Below are positions 9,741 to 21,541 of a DNA stretch of 64,000 bases, piece by piece. Positions within the stretch are counted from its first letter, which is position 1. Each line of letters begins with the position of its first letter. The notes under the pieces were generated by a model that was not told the origin of the DNA, did no database searches, and worked only from the letters and a program-made list of their open reading frames with translations. The position numbers were made by a program, and so were the translations under genes. This DNA comes from Streptococcus mitis SK579 (lineage in GTDB: Bacteria; Bacillota; Bacilli; Lactobacillales; Streptococcaceae): the NCBI RefSeq assembly GCF_000257905.1, contig NZ_AJJL01000078.1:1-64000 (forward strand). The letters run 5' to 3'.

Positions 9741-9777
9741 GGATACCAAGTAAAAATATACTTTTCACAAGGTATCC
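9741..9777. repeat. Hairpin between secA and aroF
   Basis: GGATACC at 9741 pairs with GGTATCC ending at 9777, with an inner AAGTA/TACTT. There is no U tract, so it is more likely an mRNA processing or stability element than a terminator. Confidence 0.4.
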
Positions 9778-9796
9778 GCCTCTAAACTATCTCATT

Positions 9797-12310
<2,514 letters not shown>

Positions 12311-12407
12311 GTTTTTCCTTACTTTAAATTCCGAATATTTTAGAATGTTCTTTTAATTTTAGCACAATTACTGATTATTTTCAAGGAAGAATCCCCATTT
12401 TGAAAAG

Positions 12408-12440
12408 GAAAAAGAGGCTAGTTTCCAAGCTAACCTCTCT
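12408..12440 (-). terminator. Terminator of the small membrane-protein genes
   Basis: Minus strand: AGAGGTTAG, loop, CTAGCCTCT, TTTTTCC. It follows the stop codon at 12456 and insulates secA. Confidence 0.75.
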
Positions 12441-12455
12441 GACTTTTATGATACT

Positions 12456-12743
12456 TTAATTGCCAAAAATCGGCAAAATAGCAAATAGAATAAATAGGTT
12501 GATCCAAAGAGAAAGACAACAGATGAGTCCAAAAACAAAGAGACTGACTTTCTTGGATAGCAAGGCCATCAAAATGGACAGAATGCCAAAAACTAGCAAG
12601 ATTTTCTGCATACTGAAGAGATTGATAGATATTCCCAGAACTTCTTTATCCCAAGGAAGAAAGAAGAAAGCAAGCCAGATCAGCAGAACTAAACCAATAT
12701 AGACCTTGGAATAGCGTGTAATAAATGATTTTAGATGTACCAT
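12456..12743 (-). CDS. Small membrane protein of unknown function
   Basis: 95 residues, dominated by three hydrophobic stretches (about 14-31, 46-62 and 66-90) with basic residues between them (SKKVS), predicting a three-pass membrane protein. AGGAGGTAGCTT precedes the ATG. It is the last of three small minus-strand genes between der and secA. I do not recognise a family. Confidence 0.7.
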   Translation of the reverse strand: MVHLKSFITRYSKVYIGLVLLIWLAFFFLPWDKEVLGISINLFSMQKILLVFGILSILMALLSKKVSLFVFGLICCLSLWINLFILFAILPIFGN

Positions 12744-12775
12744 AAGCTACCTCCTATCAACAAAAACCATATAAA

Positions 12776-13114
12776 TCAATGTCTCCCCGCTTTAGACTTC
12801 CCTAGTTCCCGTCTCAAACGAAACATTTTTTTGAAACAGATATAGTCTAACCAGTCACTAGCAAAAGCAATAAATAGTAATAATAGCCAAATGCCCCAAA
12901 GCTTGATATCTGCCACATTTCTCAAGACGATATTGAAAAGCAGGACTGAAAAAACTGTCCAAGCAAGGCTAAAAAGAGCATAGAGGGTGATGTAAATCCA
13001 GTAAAAATAGTAAAAAATTGGGAAAAATTTACTATCTCTATTATCCTTGTCAATCCAGCTGAAAAAGTAAATACAGGGAAATATGAGCAAGAATTTAAAC
13101 AAATGTTTCATCAT
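12776..13114 (-). CDS. Small membrane protein, tandem paralogue 2
   Basis: A 112-residue product from the ATG at 13114 behind AGGAGGT; a GTG two codons upstream is possible. Hydrophobic stretches cover about residues 4-20, 32-65 and 72-90, ending in a strongly basic tail (RLRRELGKSKAGRH). It is a clear paralogue of the next gene upstream: the core SKFFPIFYYFYW, the LFSLAWTV segment and the tail are nearly identical. Function unknown. Confidence 0.75.
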   Translation of the reverse strand: MMKHLFKFLLIFPCIYFFSWIDKDNRDSKFFPIFYYFYWIYITLYALFSLAWTVFSVLLFNIVLRNVADIKLWGIWLLLLFIAFASDWLDYICFKKMFRLRRELGKSKAGRH

Positions 13115-13179
13115 CGACACCTCCTCTTTGAAATTGTTTTCTTTAGTTTCGTTCTATTGAATGTTATTACCAATATAAA

Positions 13180-13518
13180 TCAATGCCTTCCACCTTTAGA
13201 CTTCCCTAGTTCCCGTCTCAAGCGAAGCATTTTTTTGAAACAGAAATAAGTTGACCTATTCAGACCAATAGCTAGCAAAATAAAAAGAAACCAAATGCCC
13301 CATAACTTGATATCTGTCAAATTTCTCAAGACGATATTGAAAAACAGAACTGAAATAACTGTCCAAGCAAGGCTAAAAAGAGAATAGAGGGGGATGTAAA
13401 CCCAGTAAAAATAGTAAAAAATTGGGAAAAATTTACTATTTCTGTTAGCCTTTTCAATCCAGTTATCAAAATAAAAGTAAGGTGCTAAAAGTAAGAATTT
13501 AAACAAATGTTCCATCAT
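13180..13518 (-). CDS. Small membrane protein, tandem paralogue 1
   Basis: A 112-residue product from the ATG at 13518 behind GGGAGGTGTCG. It shares SKFFPIFYYFYW, LFSLAWTV, FNIVLRN, DIKLWGIW and the basic tail RRELGKSKGGRH with the downstream copy, so the pair arose by tandem duplication. Even the leader (GGAGGTGTCGATGATG) is the same in both. Conserved parts suggest the basic C-terminus matters. No known domain recognised. Confidence 0.75.
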   Translation of the reverse strand: MMEHLFKFLLLAPYFYFDNWIEKANRNSKFFPIFYYFYWVYIPLYSLFSLAWTVISVLFFNIVLRNLTDIKLWGIWFLFILLAIGLNRSTYFCFKKMLRLRRELGKSKGGRH

Positions 13519-13561
13519 CGACACCTCCCTTTAATAGCGTTTTCTTCCACTTCATTCTATC

Positions 13562-13594
13562 AAAAAAATCTGGAAATGTCATTCCAGATTCTAC
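13562..13594 (-). terminator. Terminator after der
   Basis: Minus strand: ATCTGGAA, loop, TTTCCAGAT, TTTTTT, directly after the der stop codon. Confidence 0.85.
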
Positions 13595-13598
13595 TTTT

Positions 13599-14909
13599 TT
13601 ATTTGCGTTTTCTTGCGATGAGATGAATCGGTGTTCCTTCAAAGACAAAGGCCTTGCGGATTTGATTTTCCAAGAAACGCAGGTAAGAAAAGTGCATGAG
13701 TTCTTCTTCGTTGACAAAGATGACAAAGGTTGGTGGTTTGGTTGCCACTTGGGTCGCATAGAAAATTTTGAGGCGTTTCCCTTTGTCTGTCGGTGTTGGG
13801 TTGATGGCAATGGCATCCATGATAACATCGTTCAAGACAGCTGATGGGATACGCGTGTTTTGACTTTCGCTGATTTGCTTGATCATCTCAGGAAGTTTGT
13901 GGAGACGTTGCTTGGTCAAAGCGGATACAAAGATAATCGGTGCGTAAGGCAGGTATTGGAACTGCTCACGGATATCTTCTTCCCAGTTTTTCATAGTATG
14001 GTTGTCTTTTTCAAGCGTATCCCACTTGTTGACCACGATAATCATCCCTTTACCAGCTTCATGGGCAAATCCTGCGATACGCTTGTCGTATTCACGAATA
14101 CCCTCTTCCGCATTGATGACCATCAAGACCACATCTGAACGGTCAATAGCACGCATGGCACGCATGACAGAGTATTTCTCGGTATTTTCATAAACCTTAC
14201 CAGACTTACGCATACCAGCCGTATCAATCATGGTAAACTCTTGACCATCTGTATCTGTAAAGTGGGTATCAATAGCGTCACGAGTTGTTCCAGCAACTGG
14301 ACTAGCAATGACACGATCTTCTCCCAAGATAGCGTTAATCAAGCTTGATTTTCCGACGTTGGGACGACCAATCAAGCTAAACTTAATCACATCTGGATTT
14401 TCTTCTTTATATTCATTTGGAAGATTTTCTACGATGGCATCTAGCACATCCCCTGTACCGATACCATGGACAGATGAGATTGGCAGTGGTTCACCCAAAC
14501 CGAGGGCATAGAAATCATAGATATCATTTCGCATTTCAGGGTTGTCCACCTTGTTAACTGCGAGGATAACTGGTTTGTGGGTCTTATAAAGCTTACGGGC
14601 TACGTATTCGTCCGCATCGGTAATTCCTTCCTTACCAGACACGACAAAGACGATAACATCTGCTTCTTCCATGGCAATTTCTGCCTGGTGCTTGATTTGT
14701 TCCATGAAAGGAGCATCGACATCATCGATTCCTCCTGTATCAATCATGCTAAAGGAACGATTGAGCCACTCACCCGTTGCATAAATACGGTCACGTGTCA
14801 CTCCTTCGACATCTTCTACAATGGAGATTCGCTCACCAGCGATCCGATTAAATAGGGTTGATTTCCCAACATTGGGACGTCCTACAATGGCAATAGTTGG
14901 TAGGGCCAT
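13599..14909 (-). CDS. der: Ribosome-associated GTPase Der (EngA)
   Basis: A 436-residue essential GTPase with two tandem G domains and a C-terminal KH-like domain, acting in 50S ribosome assembly. G1 motifs GRPNVGKST (about 9) and GRPNVGKSS (about 182), G3 DTGGID and DTAGMR, G4 NKVD and NKWD are all visible. The C-terminus is basic (HLIARKRK). Full length. It lies 13 bases after the nitroreductase gene and is the last gene of the nrdR-dnaB-dnaI run. Confidence 0.98.
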   Translation of the reverse strand: MALPTIAIVGRPNVGKSTLFNRIAGERISIVEDVEGVTRDRIYATGEWLNRSFSMIDTGGIDDVDAPFMEQIKHQAEIAMEEADVIVFVVSGKEGITDADEYVARKLYKTHKPVILAVNKVDNPEMRNDIYDFYALGLGEPLPISSVHGIGTGDVLDAIVENLPNEYKEENPDVIKFSLIGRPNVGKSSLINAILGEDRVIASPVAGTTRDAIDTHFTDTDGQEFTMIDTAGMRKSGKVYENTEKYSVMRAMRAIDRSDVVLMVINAEEGIREYDKRIAGFAHEAGKGMIIVVNKWDTLEKDNHTMKNWEEDIREQFQYLPYAPIIFVSALTKQRLHKLPEMIKQISESQNTRIPSAVLNDVIMDAIAINPTPTDKGKRLKIFYATQVATKPPTFVIFVNEEELMHFSYLRFLENQIRKAFVFEGTPIHLIARKRK

Positions 14910-14922
14910 AATTTCTCACTTT

Positions 14923-15636
14923 CTACAATAACTTCTTCTGTTCAAGATTTTTTCTAGTTGAGCTTGGTTCAGCTTGACCAAACTGTTCTGCTAGGCGCTG
15001 ACTCCAGCTTGTGGTTGCACGCGCTCCAGCATAGTCTGCCTGTACACAGTCATAAGCTTCGATTGCCTCAGTTGACTGTTCTTGGTATTCTTCCTCAAAG
15101 ACAACATTCTCCAGTGGCAGTCTTGGCTTCACATCATGATTTTGATTTGGCACACCTAGTGCCATCCCAAAGACAGGATAGGTGTAGTCAGGCAGGTTAA
15201 AGAGCTCTGCCACTTCTTCGGACTTGTAACGAACCAAGCCAATGATGACACCACCATAACCCAAGCTTTCAGCTGCCAGCAGGGCATTTTGACCAGCAAG
15301 AGCCGCATCAACCGAACTAATCAAAAGACCTTCCACCCCTTGAGGTTGGAATGTATCGGTATGAAGCTGGGCTCCCTTTTCTGCTCTGTTCAAATCTCCG
15401 ACAAAGAGAAGGAAAACAGCTGACTGACGAATGGCTTCTTGAGGCACCAATTCATACAAGGCATCTTTCTTCTCTTGACTTCGCACCACAATCACAGAGT
15501 AGGATTGGAAATTCTTCCAAGACGAAGCCATCTGGGCTGCTGTCAAGATTTCAGTCAAGTCCTCCTGAGGAAGGGCTTGCTCCTTAAATCTGCGCACTGA
15601 AGTGTGAGCCTTCATTAATTTGATTGTTTCTGTCAT
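14923..15636 (-). CDS. NADPH-dependent nitroreductase-family flavoprotein
   Basis: 237 residues, similar to NfrA/NfsA-type FMN oxidoreductases. The early LMKAHTSVRRFKEQ matches the FMN-binding Arg region, QMASSWKNFQSYSVIVV the substrate-pocket segment, and LGYGGVIIGLVR the central FMN loop. Such enzymes reduce quinones, flavins or nitro compounds with NADPH; physiological substrate unknown. The ATG overlaps the dnaI stop by 4 bases, so it is probably co-transcribed with the replication genes. Confidence 0.88.
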   Translation of the reverse strand: MTETIKLMKAHTSVRRFKEQALPQEDLTEILTAAQMASSWKNFQSYSVIVVRSQEKKDALYELVPQEAIRQSAVFLLFVGDLNRAEKGAQLHTDTFQPQGVEGLLISSVDAALAGQNALLAAESLGYGGVIIGLVRYKSEEVAELFNLPDYTYPVFGMALGVPNQNHDVKPRLPLENVVFEEEYQEQSTEAIEAYDCVQADYAGARATTSWSQRLAEQFGQAEPSSTRKNLEQKKLL

Positions 15637-16529
15637 CGACGGTTTACTCCTTCTAAACGAGTCTCCTCAGCCAAATAACGAATGCGTTCCATGACCCGTC
15701 TGGCTTCCCAGGTTTCGTCATTTCCTTGTTTCCCTTTAGCGAAATGCTTCTCCAAATCTTCAAAGTCGAAGTTGGATGTGAAAAAGGTCGGTAAATTTTC
15801 CTGCATTCGATATTGGAGAATGACCTGCAGGATTTCGTCACGCACCCAAGGTGTTGATTGTTCGGCACCAATATCATCTAAAATCAGGACTTCAGAAAGC
15901 TTAATCTCATCCACCAAGGTCTTGACCTTGCCATCACCGATAGCATTTTTGACATCAATGACAAAGCTAGGATAGTGGAGGAGAGTGGATGAAACACCAC
16001 GTTTTTCTGATAAATCATGAGCCAAGGCAGCCACCATGAAACTTTTACCCACACCAAAGTCTCCATACAAGTAAAGACCTTTCAAATTATTGGGGTAATC
16101 GTTAACAAATTCTATCATTCTTTTTAGAACAGTTAAACGCTGAACATCATCACGATAAACATCTAAAAAACTGACATTTTTCAGGCTAGATGGAAAATTA
16201 ATTAAGTTGAGACGTTTCTTGATAGCCGCTTCTTTTTCAGCTGCGATTAGTTCAGGAGTTTCTTCATAAGAAACATCCGCATAGCCATGGTTCATGACTA
16301 GTATAGGCTTGTAGCCTTTGGCAATATAATCTGTATCTCCTCGGAGGAATTTATCTCTCTCAGTGATGTATTGGTTAAACTTGGAAATACTACGGTTCAA
16401 CTCGTCCTGATTGAGGGATTCTTGCTGGACAAAGGCCGCAACATCAGGATCCTTCATGATTTTCTGGACCAAATCTTGATAGTGAAAACGACTTGGTTGA
16501 CGTTTGAGTACATCTCCGACACTTTCCAT
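15633..16529 (-). CDS. dnaI: Primosomal protein DnaI, helicase loader
   Basis: A 298-residue AAA+ ATPase that loads the replicative helicase at origins and restart sites. The Walker A motif is LYGDFGVGKSFMVAA (about 150-164), Walker B VLILDDIGAEQ (about 215) and sensor-type TSNFDFEDLE (about 255). The N-terminal helicase-binding region (about 1-130) precedes it. The stop of dnaB and its ATG are adjacent, indicating coupling. Confidence 0.96.
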   Translation of the reverse strand: MESVGDVLKRQPSRFHYQDLVQKIMKDPDVAAFVQQESLNQDELNRSISKFNQYITERDKFLRGDTDYIAKGYKPILVMNHGYADVSYEETPELIAAEKEAAIKKRLNLINFPSSLKNVSFLDVYRDDVQRLTVLKRMIEFVNDYPNNLKGLYLYGDFGVGKSFMVAALAHDLSEKRGVSSTLLHYPSFVIDVKNAIGDGKVKTLVDEIKLSEVLILDDIGAEQSTPWVRDEILQVILQYRMQENLPTFFTSNFDFEDLEKHFAKGKQGNDETWEARRVMERIRYLAEETRLEGVNRR

Positions 16530-17699
16530 CTAATCACCTCCGTTATCTAATTTTGCTAATAATTCTAGGGTTTGGCGTTCCATCTCTTCTAATTCCTCAG
16601 CGGATGACGTATTTTTATATTCAGGATTACTCCATTTGGGAACATTGGTTTTTGCTGGGGCAGTCTGATTCTGTTTTTGTGTTTTTGTTTTCTGCCCTCT
16701 CTCACGAATGCGCAAGACTGCCTCTTCTGCCGAATGAATCTTTTGATAAGCATAGTCATTGGCTACCTTCATGGCATATTTCTCATTGATATTTGCCGAA
16801 TCCACCTTATTAAAGGTCAATAAGAGGATGATATTGATGACTTCGTCCAGCAAGCCCAAGCCAGCCATCTGTTGCAAGAGTTCTCTTTCTGTTTGGGTAA
16901 TGGTTCCCTTGCGTGTTTGCTTGATTTCTGCCAAGAACTGCAGGGCAGTCTTACTTTTGGCTTCCTTGATAATGGTTGCTTCCTTAGGACTAAAGTCAGA
17001 GGAAACAGGTTTTTGAGCAATTTTTTCCCGCATGCGTTTGGTTGAAATAACCTGGGAAACAGCTGTTGACTTGGCCAATTGATAGGTTTCAAACCAAGTC
17101 CATTTCTTCTCCTCAGCAATGGCAAAGAGGTTTAAGACATCGGACTGCTCATCCGCAAAACGAAGCCCATCTCGAGCCATAAGCTGACGAAAATGTTCCA
17201 AGTCAAAATCGTTGGCCACTTTCTTCTTGAGACCAAGGTCTTCTTGACTTCCCAGTTCTGCCAAATCTGGAAAGACTTGATTGAGGGAGACAGGTATTTC
17301 TTGACCCTCAGCACTCTCAACTTTCAAATCCTCCACAGCCGCATCACCAATCTTCTTCTCCAAAAGTCTGCGATAAACAGGATGTTCCAAGAAGTCCTGA
17401 CTAGATAGAGGGGCATGGAGGGCTAGCTGATAAACATCCCCTTTTTGATAGAGGGTCAAGAGATTGAAAGCAGATAGGATTTTCAAGGATTTTATCAGTC
17501 TGTCCATCCCAAAGTTGAGATGATTGAGGATACTTGAAAAAAGATATTCCTTTCTGCCATTATCCCAAAAACTAATCGTATAAAGATAAAGGCTCAGTGC
17601 CTCCTGACCGATAATCGGGAGGTAGCACTGTACCAGAGATGAGGTATCTTGCGACACCCGATTATTCTTTAGATAAGAAAAACGGTCAATTGGCTTCAT
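16530..17699 (-). CDS. dnaB: Replication initiation / membrane attachment protein DnaB (DnaD-like)
   Basis: A 389-residue Gram-positive DnaB (not the helicase) that helps DnaD and DnaI load the helicase. The N-terminal winged-helix part starts MKPIDRFSYLKNN. A DnaB/DnaD C-terminal domain is visible at about 270-335 (LLQQMAGLGLLDEVINIILL, KVANDYAYQKI, YxxxIHSAEEA-like). It ends with an acidic region, as expected. It starts one base after the nrdR stop. Confidence 0.93.
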   Translation of the reverse strand: MKPIDRFSYLKNNRVSQDTSSLVQCYLPIIGQEALSLYLYTISFWDNGRKEYLFSSILNHLNFGMDRLIKSLKILSAFNLLTLYQKGDVYQLALHAPLSSQDFLEHPVYRRLLEKKIGDAAVEDLKVESAEGQEIPVSLNQVFPDLAELGSQEDLGLKKKVANDFDLEHFRQLMARDGLRFADEQSDVLNLFAIAEEKKWTWFETYQLAKSTAVSQVISTKRMREKIAQKPVSSDFSPKEATIIKEAKSKTALQFLAEIKQTRKGTITQTERELLQQMAGLGLLDEVINIILLLTFNKVDSANINEKYAMKVANDYAYQKIHSAEEAVLRIRERGQKTKTQKQNQTAPAKTNVPKWSNPEYKNTSSAEELEEMERQTLELLAKLDNGGD

Positions 17700-18173
17700 T
17701 TATCTTTCCTTTTTCTTTTTAGAGGACTGGGTGATTTGTTGGAGCAAACTCTCTAACTCACTGACATCCTTAAAACTACGATAGACACTGGCAAAACGTA
17801 CATAGGTAATCTCGTCCAGTTCAGCCAACTCCTCCATGACGAGTGAACCAATGTCCTCACTTTGAATTTCATTTTCATTTCGACCACGGAGTTTCTGTTC
17901 GATACGATTGACTACCATGTTGATTTCATCACTTGACACAGGGCGTTTCTGGGCTGAGCGGATAATCCCATTAAAGATTTTATCTCTAGAGAATTGTTCC
18001 CGTGTGCCATCTTTTTTAACAACCACTAAGGTTCTTTCTTCTACTCGTTCGTAGGTTGTAAAACGGTGCTGGCATTCGTCGCACTCACGTCTTCTACGAA
18101 TGGTGTTCCCTTCTTCTGCTTGGCGACTATCGATAACACTTGATTTGGTAGCCCCACATTTTGGACAACGCAT
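17700..18173 (-). CDS. nrdR: Transcriptional repressor NrdR
   Basis: A 157-residue repressor of ribonucleotide reductase genes that senses ATP/dATP. The zinc ribbon is [15 protein letters not shown] with [17 protein letters not shown], followed by an ATP-cone ([16 protein letters not shown] onward). I chose the ATG at 18173 because the ribbon must start the protein; a longer frame to 18233 adds 20 unconserved residues. First gene of nrdR-dnaB-dnaI, a common streptococcal arrangement. Confidence 0.96.
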
Positions 18174-18246
18174 CCTTTCCCTCCTTATCGTTTTCTTTTC
18201 ATTATACCATTTTTTAAGCGATTCCCAAAACAATTCTTCTTTTTGC

Positions 18247-18275
18247 TTGACAAGTTTTTTGTTTTGTTGTATTAT
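18247..18275 (+). promoter_or_regulatory. Promoter of the GntR-ABC operon
   Basis: TTGACA (18247-18252), 17-base gap, TATTAT (18270-18275), 38 bases upstream of the GntR gene and divergent from nrdR. Confidence 0.75.
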
Positions 18276-18312
18276 TTAATTAAGACAAAGGGATAAGAGA
18301 AAGGAGACCAAG

Positions 18313-18678
18313 ATGTCCTGGACATTTGACAACAAAAAACCCATTTATTTACAGATTATGGAGAAAATCAAGCTTCAGATTGTTTCCCATACACTGGAAC
18401 CCAATCAACAACTTCCAACCGTGAGAGAGCTAGCTAGCGAGGCGGGGGTCAATCCAAACACCATCCAAAGAGCCTTGTCAGACCTTGAACGAGAAGGATT
18501 TGTCTACAGCAAGCGTACAACTGGACGATTTGTGACTGAGGATAAGGAGCTAATCGCCCAATCACGCAAACAATTATCGGAAGAAGAATTGGAACACTTC
18601 GTTTCCTCCATGACCCATTTTGGCTATGAAAAAGAAGAACTACCAGGCGTAGTCGGCGATTATATTAAAGGAGTTTAA
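18313..18678 (+). CDS. GntR-family (YtrA-type) transcriptional regulator
   Basis: 121 residues: an N-terminal winged helix (KPIYLQIMEKIKLQI, then VRELASEAGVNPNTIQRALSDLEREGFVYSKRTTGRFV, about 30-75) and only a short C-terminal helix tail, the layout of the YtrA subfamily, which typically represses an adjacent ABC exporter operon. AGAAAGGAGACCAAG precedes the ATG. The ABC genes start 5 bases after its stop, consistent with that role. Confidence 0.93.
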   Translation: MSWTFDNKKPIYLQIMEKIKLQIVSHTLEPNQQLPTVRELASEAGVNPNTIQRALSDLEREGFVYSKRTTGRFVTEDKELIAQSRKQLSEEELEHFVSSMTHFGYEKEELPGVVGDYIKGV

Positions 18679-18682
18679 GCCT

Positions 18683-19378
18683 ATGTCATTACTAGCATTT
18701 GAAAATGTATCCAAATCTTATGGAGCAACCCCAGCCCTCGAAAATGTTTCCCTTGACATCCCAGCTGGAAAAATTGTTGGTCTCCTTGGGCCAAACGGCT
18801 CAGGGAAAACAACCCTGATTAAACTAATCAATGGCCTCTTGCAACCAGATCAAGGACGTGTCCTCATCAACGACATGGACCCAAGCCCAGCAACCAAGGC
18901 CATCGTAGCTTATTTGCCAGATACGACCTATCTCAATGAGCAAATGAAGGTCAAAGAAGCCCTAACCTACTTCAAGACCTTCTATAAAGATTTCAATCTT
19001 GAACGCGCCCATCATCTACTTGCAGACCTCAGCATTGATGAAAATAGTCGTCTCAAGAAACTATCAAAAGGGAATAAGGAAAAGGTACAACTGATTTTGG
19101 TTATGAGCCGTGATGCCCGTCTATACGTTCTGGATGAACCCATTGGAGGGGTTGACCCTGCTGCCCGTGAGTATATCCTCAATACCATCATCAACAACTA
19201 CTCCCCAACTTCTACCGTTTTGATTTCTACCCACTTGATTTCTGATATCGAACCAATCTTGGATGAAATTGTCTTCCTCAAAGACGGAAAAGTCGTCCGT
19301 CAAGGAAATGTAGATGATATTCGCTATGAGTCAGGTGAATCCATTGACCAACTCTTCCGTCAGGAATTTAAGGCCTAA
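18683..19378 (+). CDS. ABC transporter ATP-binding protein
   Basis: 231 residues with Walker A LLGPNGSGKTTL (about 34-45), signature LSKGNKEKVQL (about 133, slightly atypical LSKGN in place of LSGGQ), Walker B LYVLDEPIGGVDP (about 150) and H-loop STHLI (about 190). It energises the permease encoded next. GntR-YtrA linked exporters are often induced by cell-wall antibiotics or peptides; substrate here unknown. Confidence 0.93.
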   Translation: MSLLAFENVSKSYGATPALENVSLDIPAGKIVGLLGPNGSGKTTLIKLINGLLQPDQGRVLINDMDPSPATKAIVAYLPDTTYLNEQMKVKEALTYFKTFYKDFNLERAHHLLADLSIDENSRLKKLSKGNKEKVQLILVMSRDARLYVLDEPIGGVDPAAREYILNTIINNYSPTSTVLISTHLISDIEPILDEIVFLKDGKVVRQGNVDDIRYESGESIDQLFRQEFKA

Positions 19379-19393
19379 GCAAAGGAGATTATT

Positions 19394-20161
19394 ATGTTTT
19401 GGAATTTAGTTCGCTACGAATTTAAAAATGTTAACAAGTGGTATCTAGCCCTTTACGCTGCCGTGCTAGTTCTTTCCGTTCTCATAGGAATGCAAGGACA
19501 CTACTATAATTATGTATCTTTCAAAGATAGCCAACCTGTCTTACTTTTCTTTCTGGCTCTCGTCTTTGGTGGATTGATGATTACACTTGGGATTTCAACT
19601 ATTTTCTTGATTATTAAACGATTCAAAGGTAGTGTCTATGACCGACAAGGCTATCTGACCTTGACCTTGCCAGTTTCTGAACACCATATCATCACAGCCA
19701 AATTAGTTGGAGCCTTCATTTGGTCTATCCTTAGCTCCACTGTACTAGCTCTAAGCGCTTTTATTATTGTTACCATAACGGTTCCAGAATGGATATCAAA
19801 TTCTGAGTTGATTCCACTTGTAGGAACATTCCTTCCTCAACTCTCTCTTATGGGGGTATCCTTCCTACTAAATACCATCTCAGGAATCCTCTGCATCTAC
19901 TTGGCCATTTCCATTGGACAACTGTTCAATGAATACCGTACAGCACTCGCTGTTGCAGCCTACATTGGTATCCAAATCGTCATTGGATTTATTGAAGTCT
20001 TCTTCAATACCAGTACTAACTTCTATGTCAATTCACTTGCAGGATTTAATGATAATTTCTATATGGGAGCAAGCGTAGGCATTGTTGAAGAACTCATATT
20101 CATAGCTATCTTTTACCTCGGAACCTACTATATTTTGAAAAACAAGGTTAATTTGCAATAA
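19394..20161 (+). CDS. ABC transporter permease
   Basis: 255 residues with about six hydrophobic segments (near 17-36, 50-75, 105-130, 140-165, 170-195, 225-248), the usual ABC-2 permease layout paired with the preceding ATPase. CAAAGGAGATTATT gives a strong ribosome binding site. A terminator follows at 20164. Family-level assignment only; substrate unknown. Confidence 0.88.
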   Translation: MFWNLVRYEFKNVNKWYLALYAAVLVLSVLIGMQGHYYNYVSFKDSQPVLLFFLALVFGGLMITLGISTIFLIIKRFKGSVYDRQGYLTLTLPVSEHHIITAKLVGAFIWSILSSTVLALSAFIIVTITVPEWISNSELIPLVGTFLPQLSLMGVSFLLNTISGILCIYLAISIGQLFNEYRTALAVAAYIGIQIVIGFIEVFFNTSTNFYVNSLAGFNDNFYMGASVGIVEELIFIAIFYLGTYYILKNKVNLQ

Positions 20162-20163
20162 AA

Positions 20164-20192
20164 AATGCCCAGCTAAAAAGCTGGGTTTTGAT
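20164..20192. terminator. Terminator between convergent ABC and lrgAB genes
   Basis: CCCAGC, loop TAAAAA, GCTGGG, TTTT on the plus strand; on the minus strand a matching A-rich start makes it usable for lrgB as well. Confidence 0.8.
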
Positions 20193-20888
20193 TTAACTCA
20201 ATATCAAACTGGCTACGATAGGGCTGACAAAGACATAGAGAATACCGGTGACTCCAATAGCCAAGCCACCCATTGCCCCTGCTACAGAGCCGTATCGAAA
20301 GGCTGTGCCTGTTCCAACTGCGTGACCTGTTCCACCGAGGGAAAGACCAACAGCTACTGGGTCGTCAATTTTCAACCACTTCACAAGGGTTGGTCCGATC
20401 ACACTGGTTAAAATCCCAGTCGCCACTACAACCACCAAGGTCACGGTCGTCAGACCTTGCAATTTTTCTGTAATTCCTACTGCCATGGCGGTTGTCACTG
20501 ACTTAGGAAAGAGAGAAATGGCTAGGAAAAAGTCCATGCCAAAAATCTTTGCCACAAGGGCTGTGAAAGAGGTATTGACCACTACTGCTAAGAGACTACC
20601 AAAGAGAATACTCCGAGCATGGTGCTTCATCAGATGAAAACTCTTATAAAGCGGAATCCCTAGAGCCACGGTCGATGGGACAATCAAGTTGTTCAGATAA
20701 ACCCCACCTTGGTAGTAATCTTGGTAAGAAATACCCGTCACCTTTAGAAAGATGATAATGAAAACAGCTGACAAAAGCAAGGGCGTTGTCAATGGATGTG
20801 GAAAACGTCTGTAAATCAGCATTCCTACTAGATAAGCTAGGATAGACAGGGCAAGCCCAAACAGGGGATTGGAAACAAATTCACTCAT
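20193..20888 (-). CDS. lrgB: LrgB/CidB-family antiholin-like membrane protein
   Basis: 231 residues, almost wholly hydrophobic with many predicted membrane segments and the family motifs FPKSVTTAMAVGITEKL (about 126-142) and GGTGHAVGTGTAFRYG (about 185-200). LrgB acts with LrgA in control of murein hydrolase activity and, in streptococci, pyruvate uptake. Its ATG overlaps the lrgA stop by 4 bases. Confidence 0.93.
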   Translation of the reverse strand: MSEFVSNPLFGLALSILAYLVGMLIYRRFPHPLTTPLLLSAVFIIIFLKVTGISYQDYYQGGVYLNNLIVPSTVALGIPLYKSFHLMKHHARSILFGSLLAVVVNTSFTALVAKIFGMDFFLAISLFPKSVTTAMAVGITEKLQGLTTVTLVVVVATGILTSVIGPTLVKWLKIDDPVAVGLSLGGTGHAVGTGTAFRYGSVAGAMGGLAIGVTGILYVFVSPIVASLILS

Positions 20889-21259
20889 TTGGCATCTCCT
20901 TTCTCATAATCTCCCTCAAACCGTCGTTTGATAAACTGAACCACCAAGGCTATGAGGATAATATTGATGACTGCTGCAAAAAAGACAATCAAAACAATTG
21001 GCAAAAGATAGGGAGCAATCACATCAAACTTCTCCATGATTCCCACTGCTGGCGGCAAAAAGAGAATAGTCATATTGGCCAGCAAGAAATTCCCTACCAT
21101 GTTGACATGCCTGGTTCTCAGCCACTTGAATTGCAGGGCTAAAAAGAGAATGATTAAGCCGATAATACTGCCTGGGATGGGCAAATGAAAGAAACTGGAG
21201 ATTCCCTCACCGATTAGAGAAATCACAAAGAGAATCATTAATTGAACATATAATTTCAT
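20885..21259 (-). CDS. lrgA: LrgA/CidA-family holin-like protein
   Basis: 124 residues, four hydrophobic segments, with SLIGEGISSFFHLPIPGSIIGLIILF typical of the family N-terminal half. I prefer the ATG at 21259 (MKLYVQL), which has GTGGAG eight bases upstream, over the one at 21289, which has no clear ribosome binding site. First gene of lrgAB. Confidence 0.9.
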   Translation of the reverse strand: MKLYVQLMILFVISLIGEGISSFFHLPIPGSIIGLIILFLALQFKWLRTRHVNMVGNFLLANMTILFLPPAVGIMEKFDVIAPYLLPIVLIVFFAAVINIILIALVVQFIKRRFEGDYEKGDAK

Positions 21260-21425
21260 CCTAAACTCCACGAAATAGACTTCTTGCATACCAGTTTACT
21301 CTTTTTTCAGAAAATTTCAAGGAAATGCACAAAAGTCATTAAAAATTAGAGAGGAAAGGGGATACAGACAATTCTTGACTTGTGAAAACTGGCATGATTT
21401 AGGGTGAAAGATTCTAGCATCCTTC

Positions 21426-21469
21426 TTGCCAGCTTTCTTGAAAAGTAGTATAATTATTGCATGCGCAAT
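21426..21469 (+). promoter_or_regulatory. Promoter and palindromic operator of the MarR gene
   Basis: TTGCCA (21426-21431), 17-base gap, TATAAT (21449-21454), then the palindrome ATTGC-ATGC-GCAAT (21456-21469) covering the transcription start. Half-site style TTGC/GCAA fits MarR-family operators. Its position predicts autorepression. Confidence 0.7.
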
Positions 21470-21541
21470 CATCTTGTGATGCAGAGATTGTCCGTTAATG
21501 GACTTTCTTCTATTGATAACTCTAAAAAGAAAGGAGATACT

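Noticed and set aside
13499-13828. ORF overlapping the end of der on the same strand in another frame
   Set aside because: It is read within the conserved der gene and has no family features or ribosome binding site.
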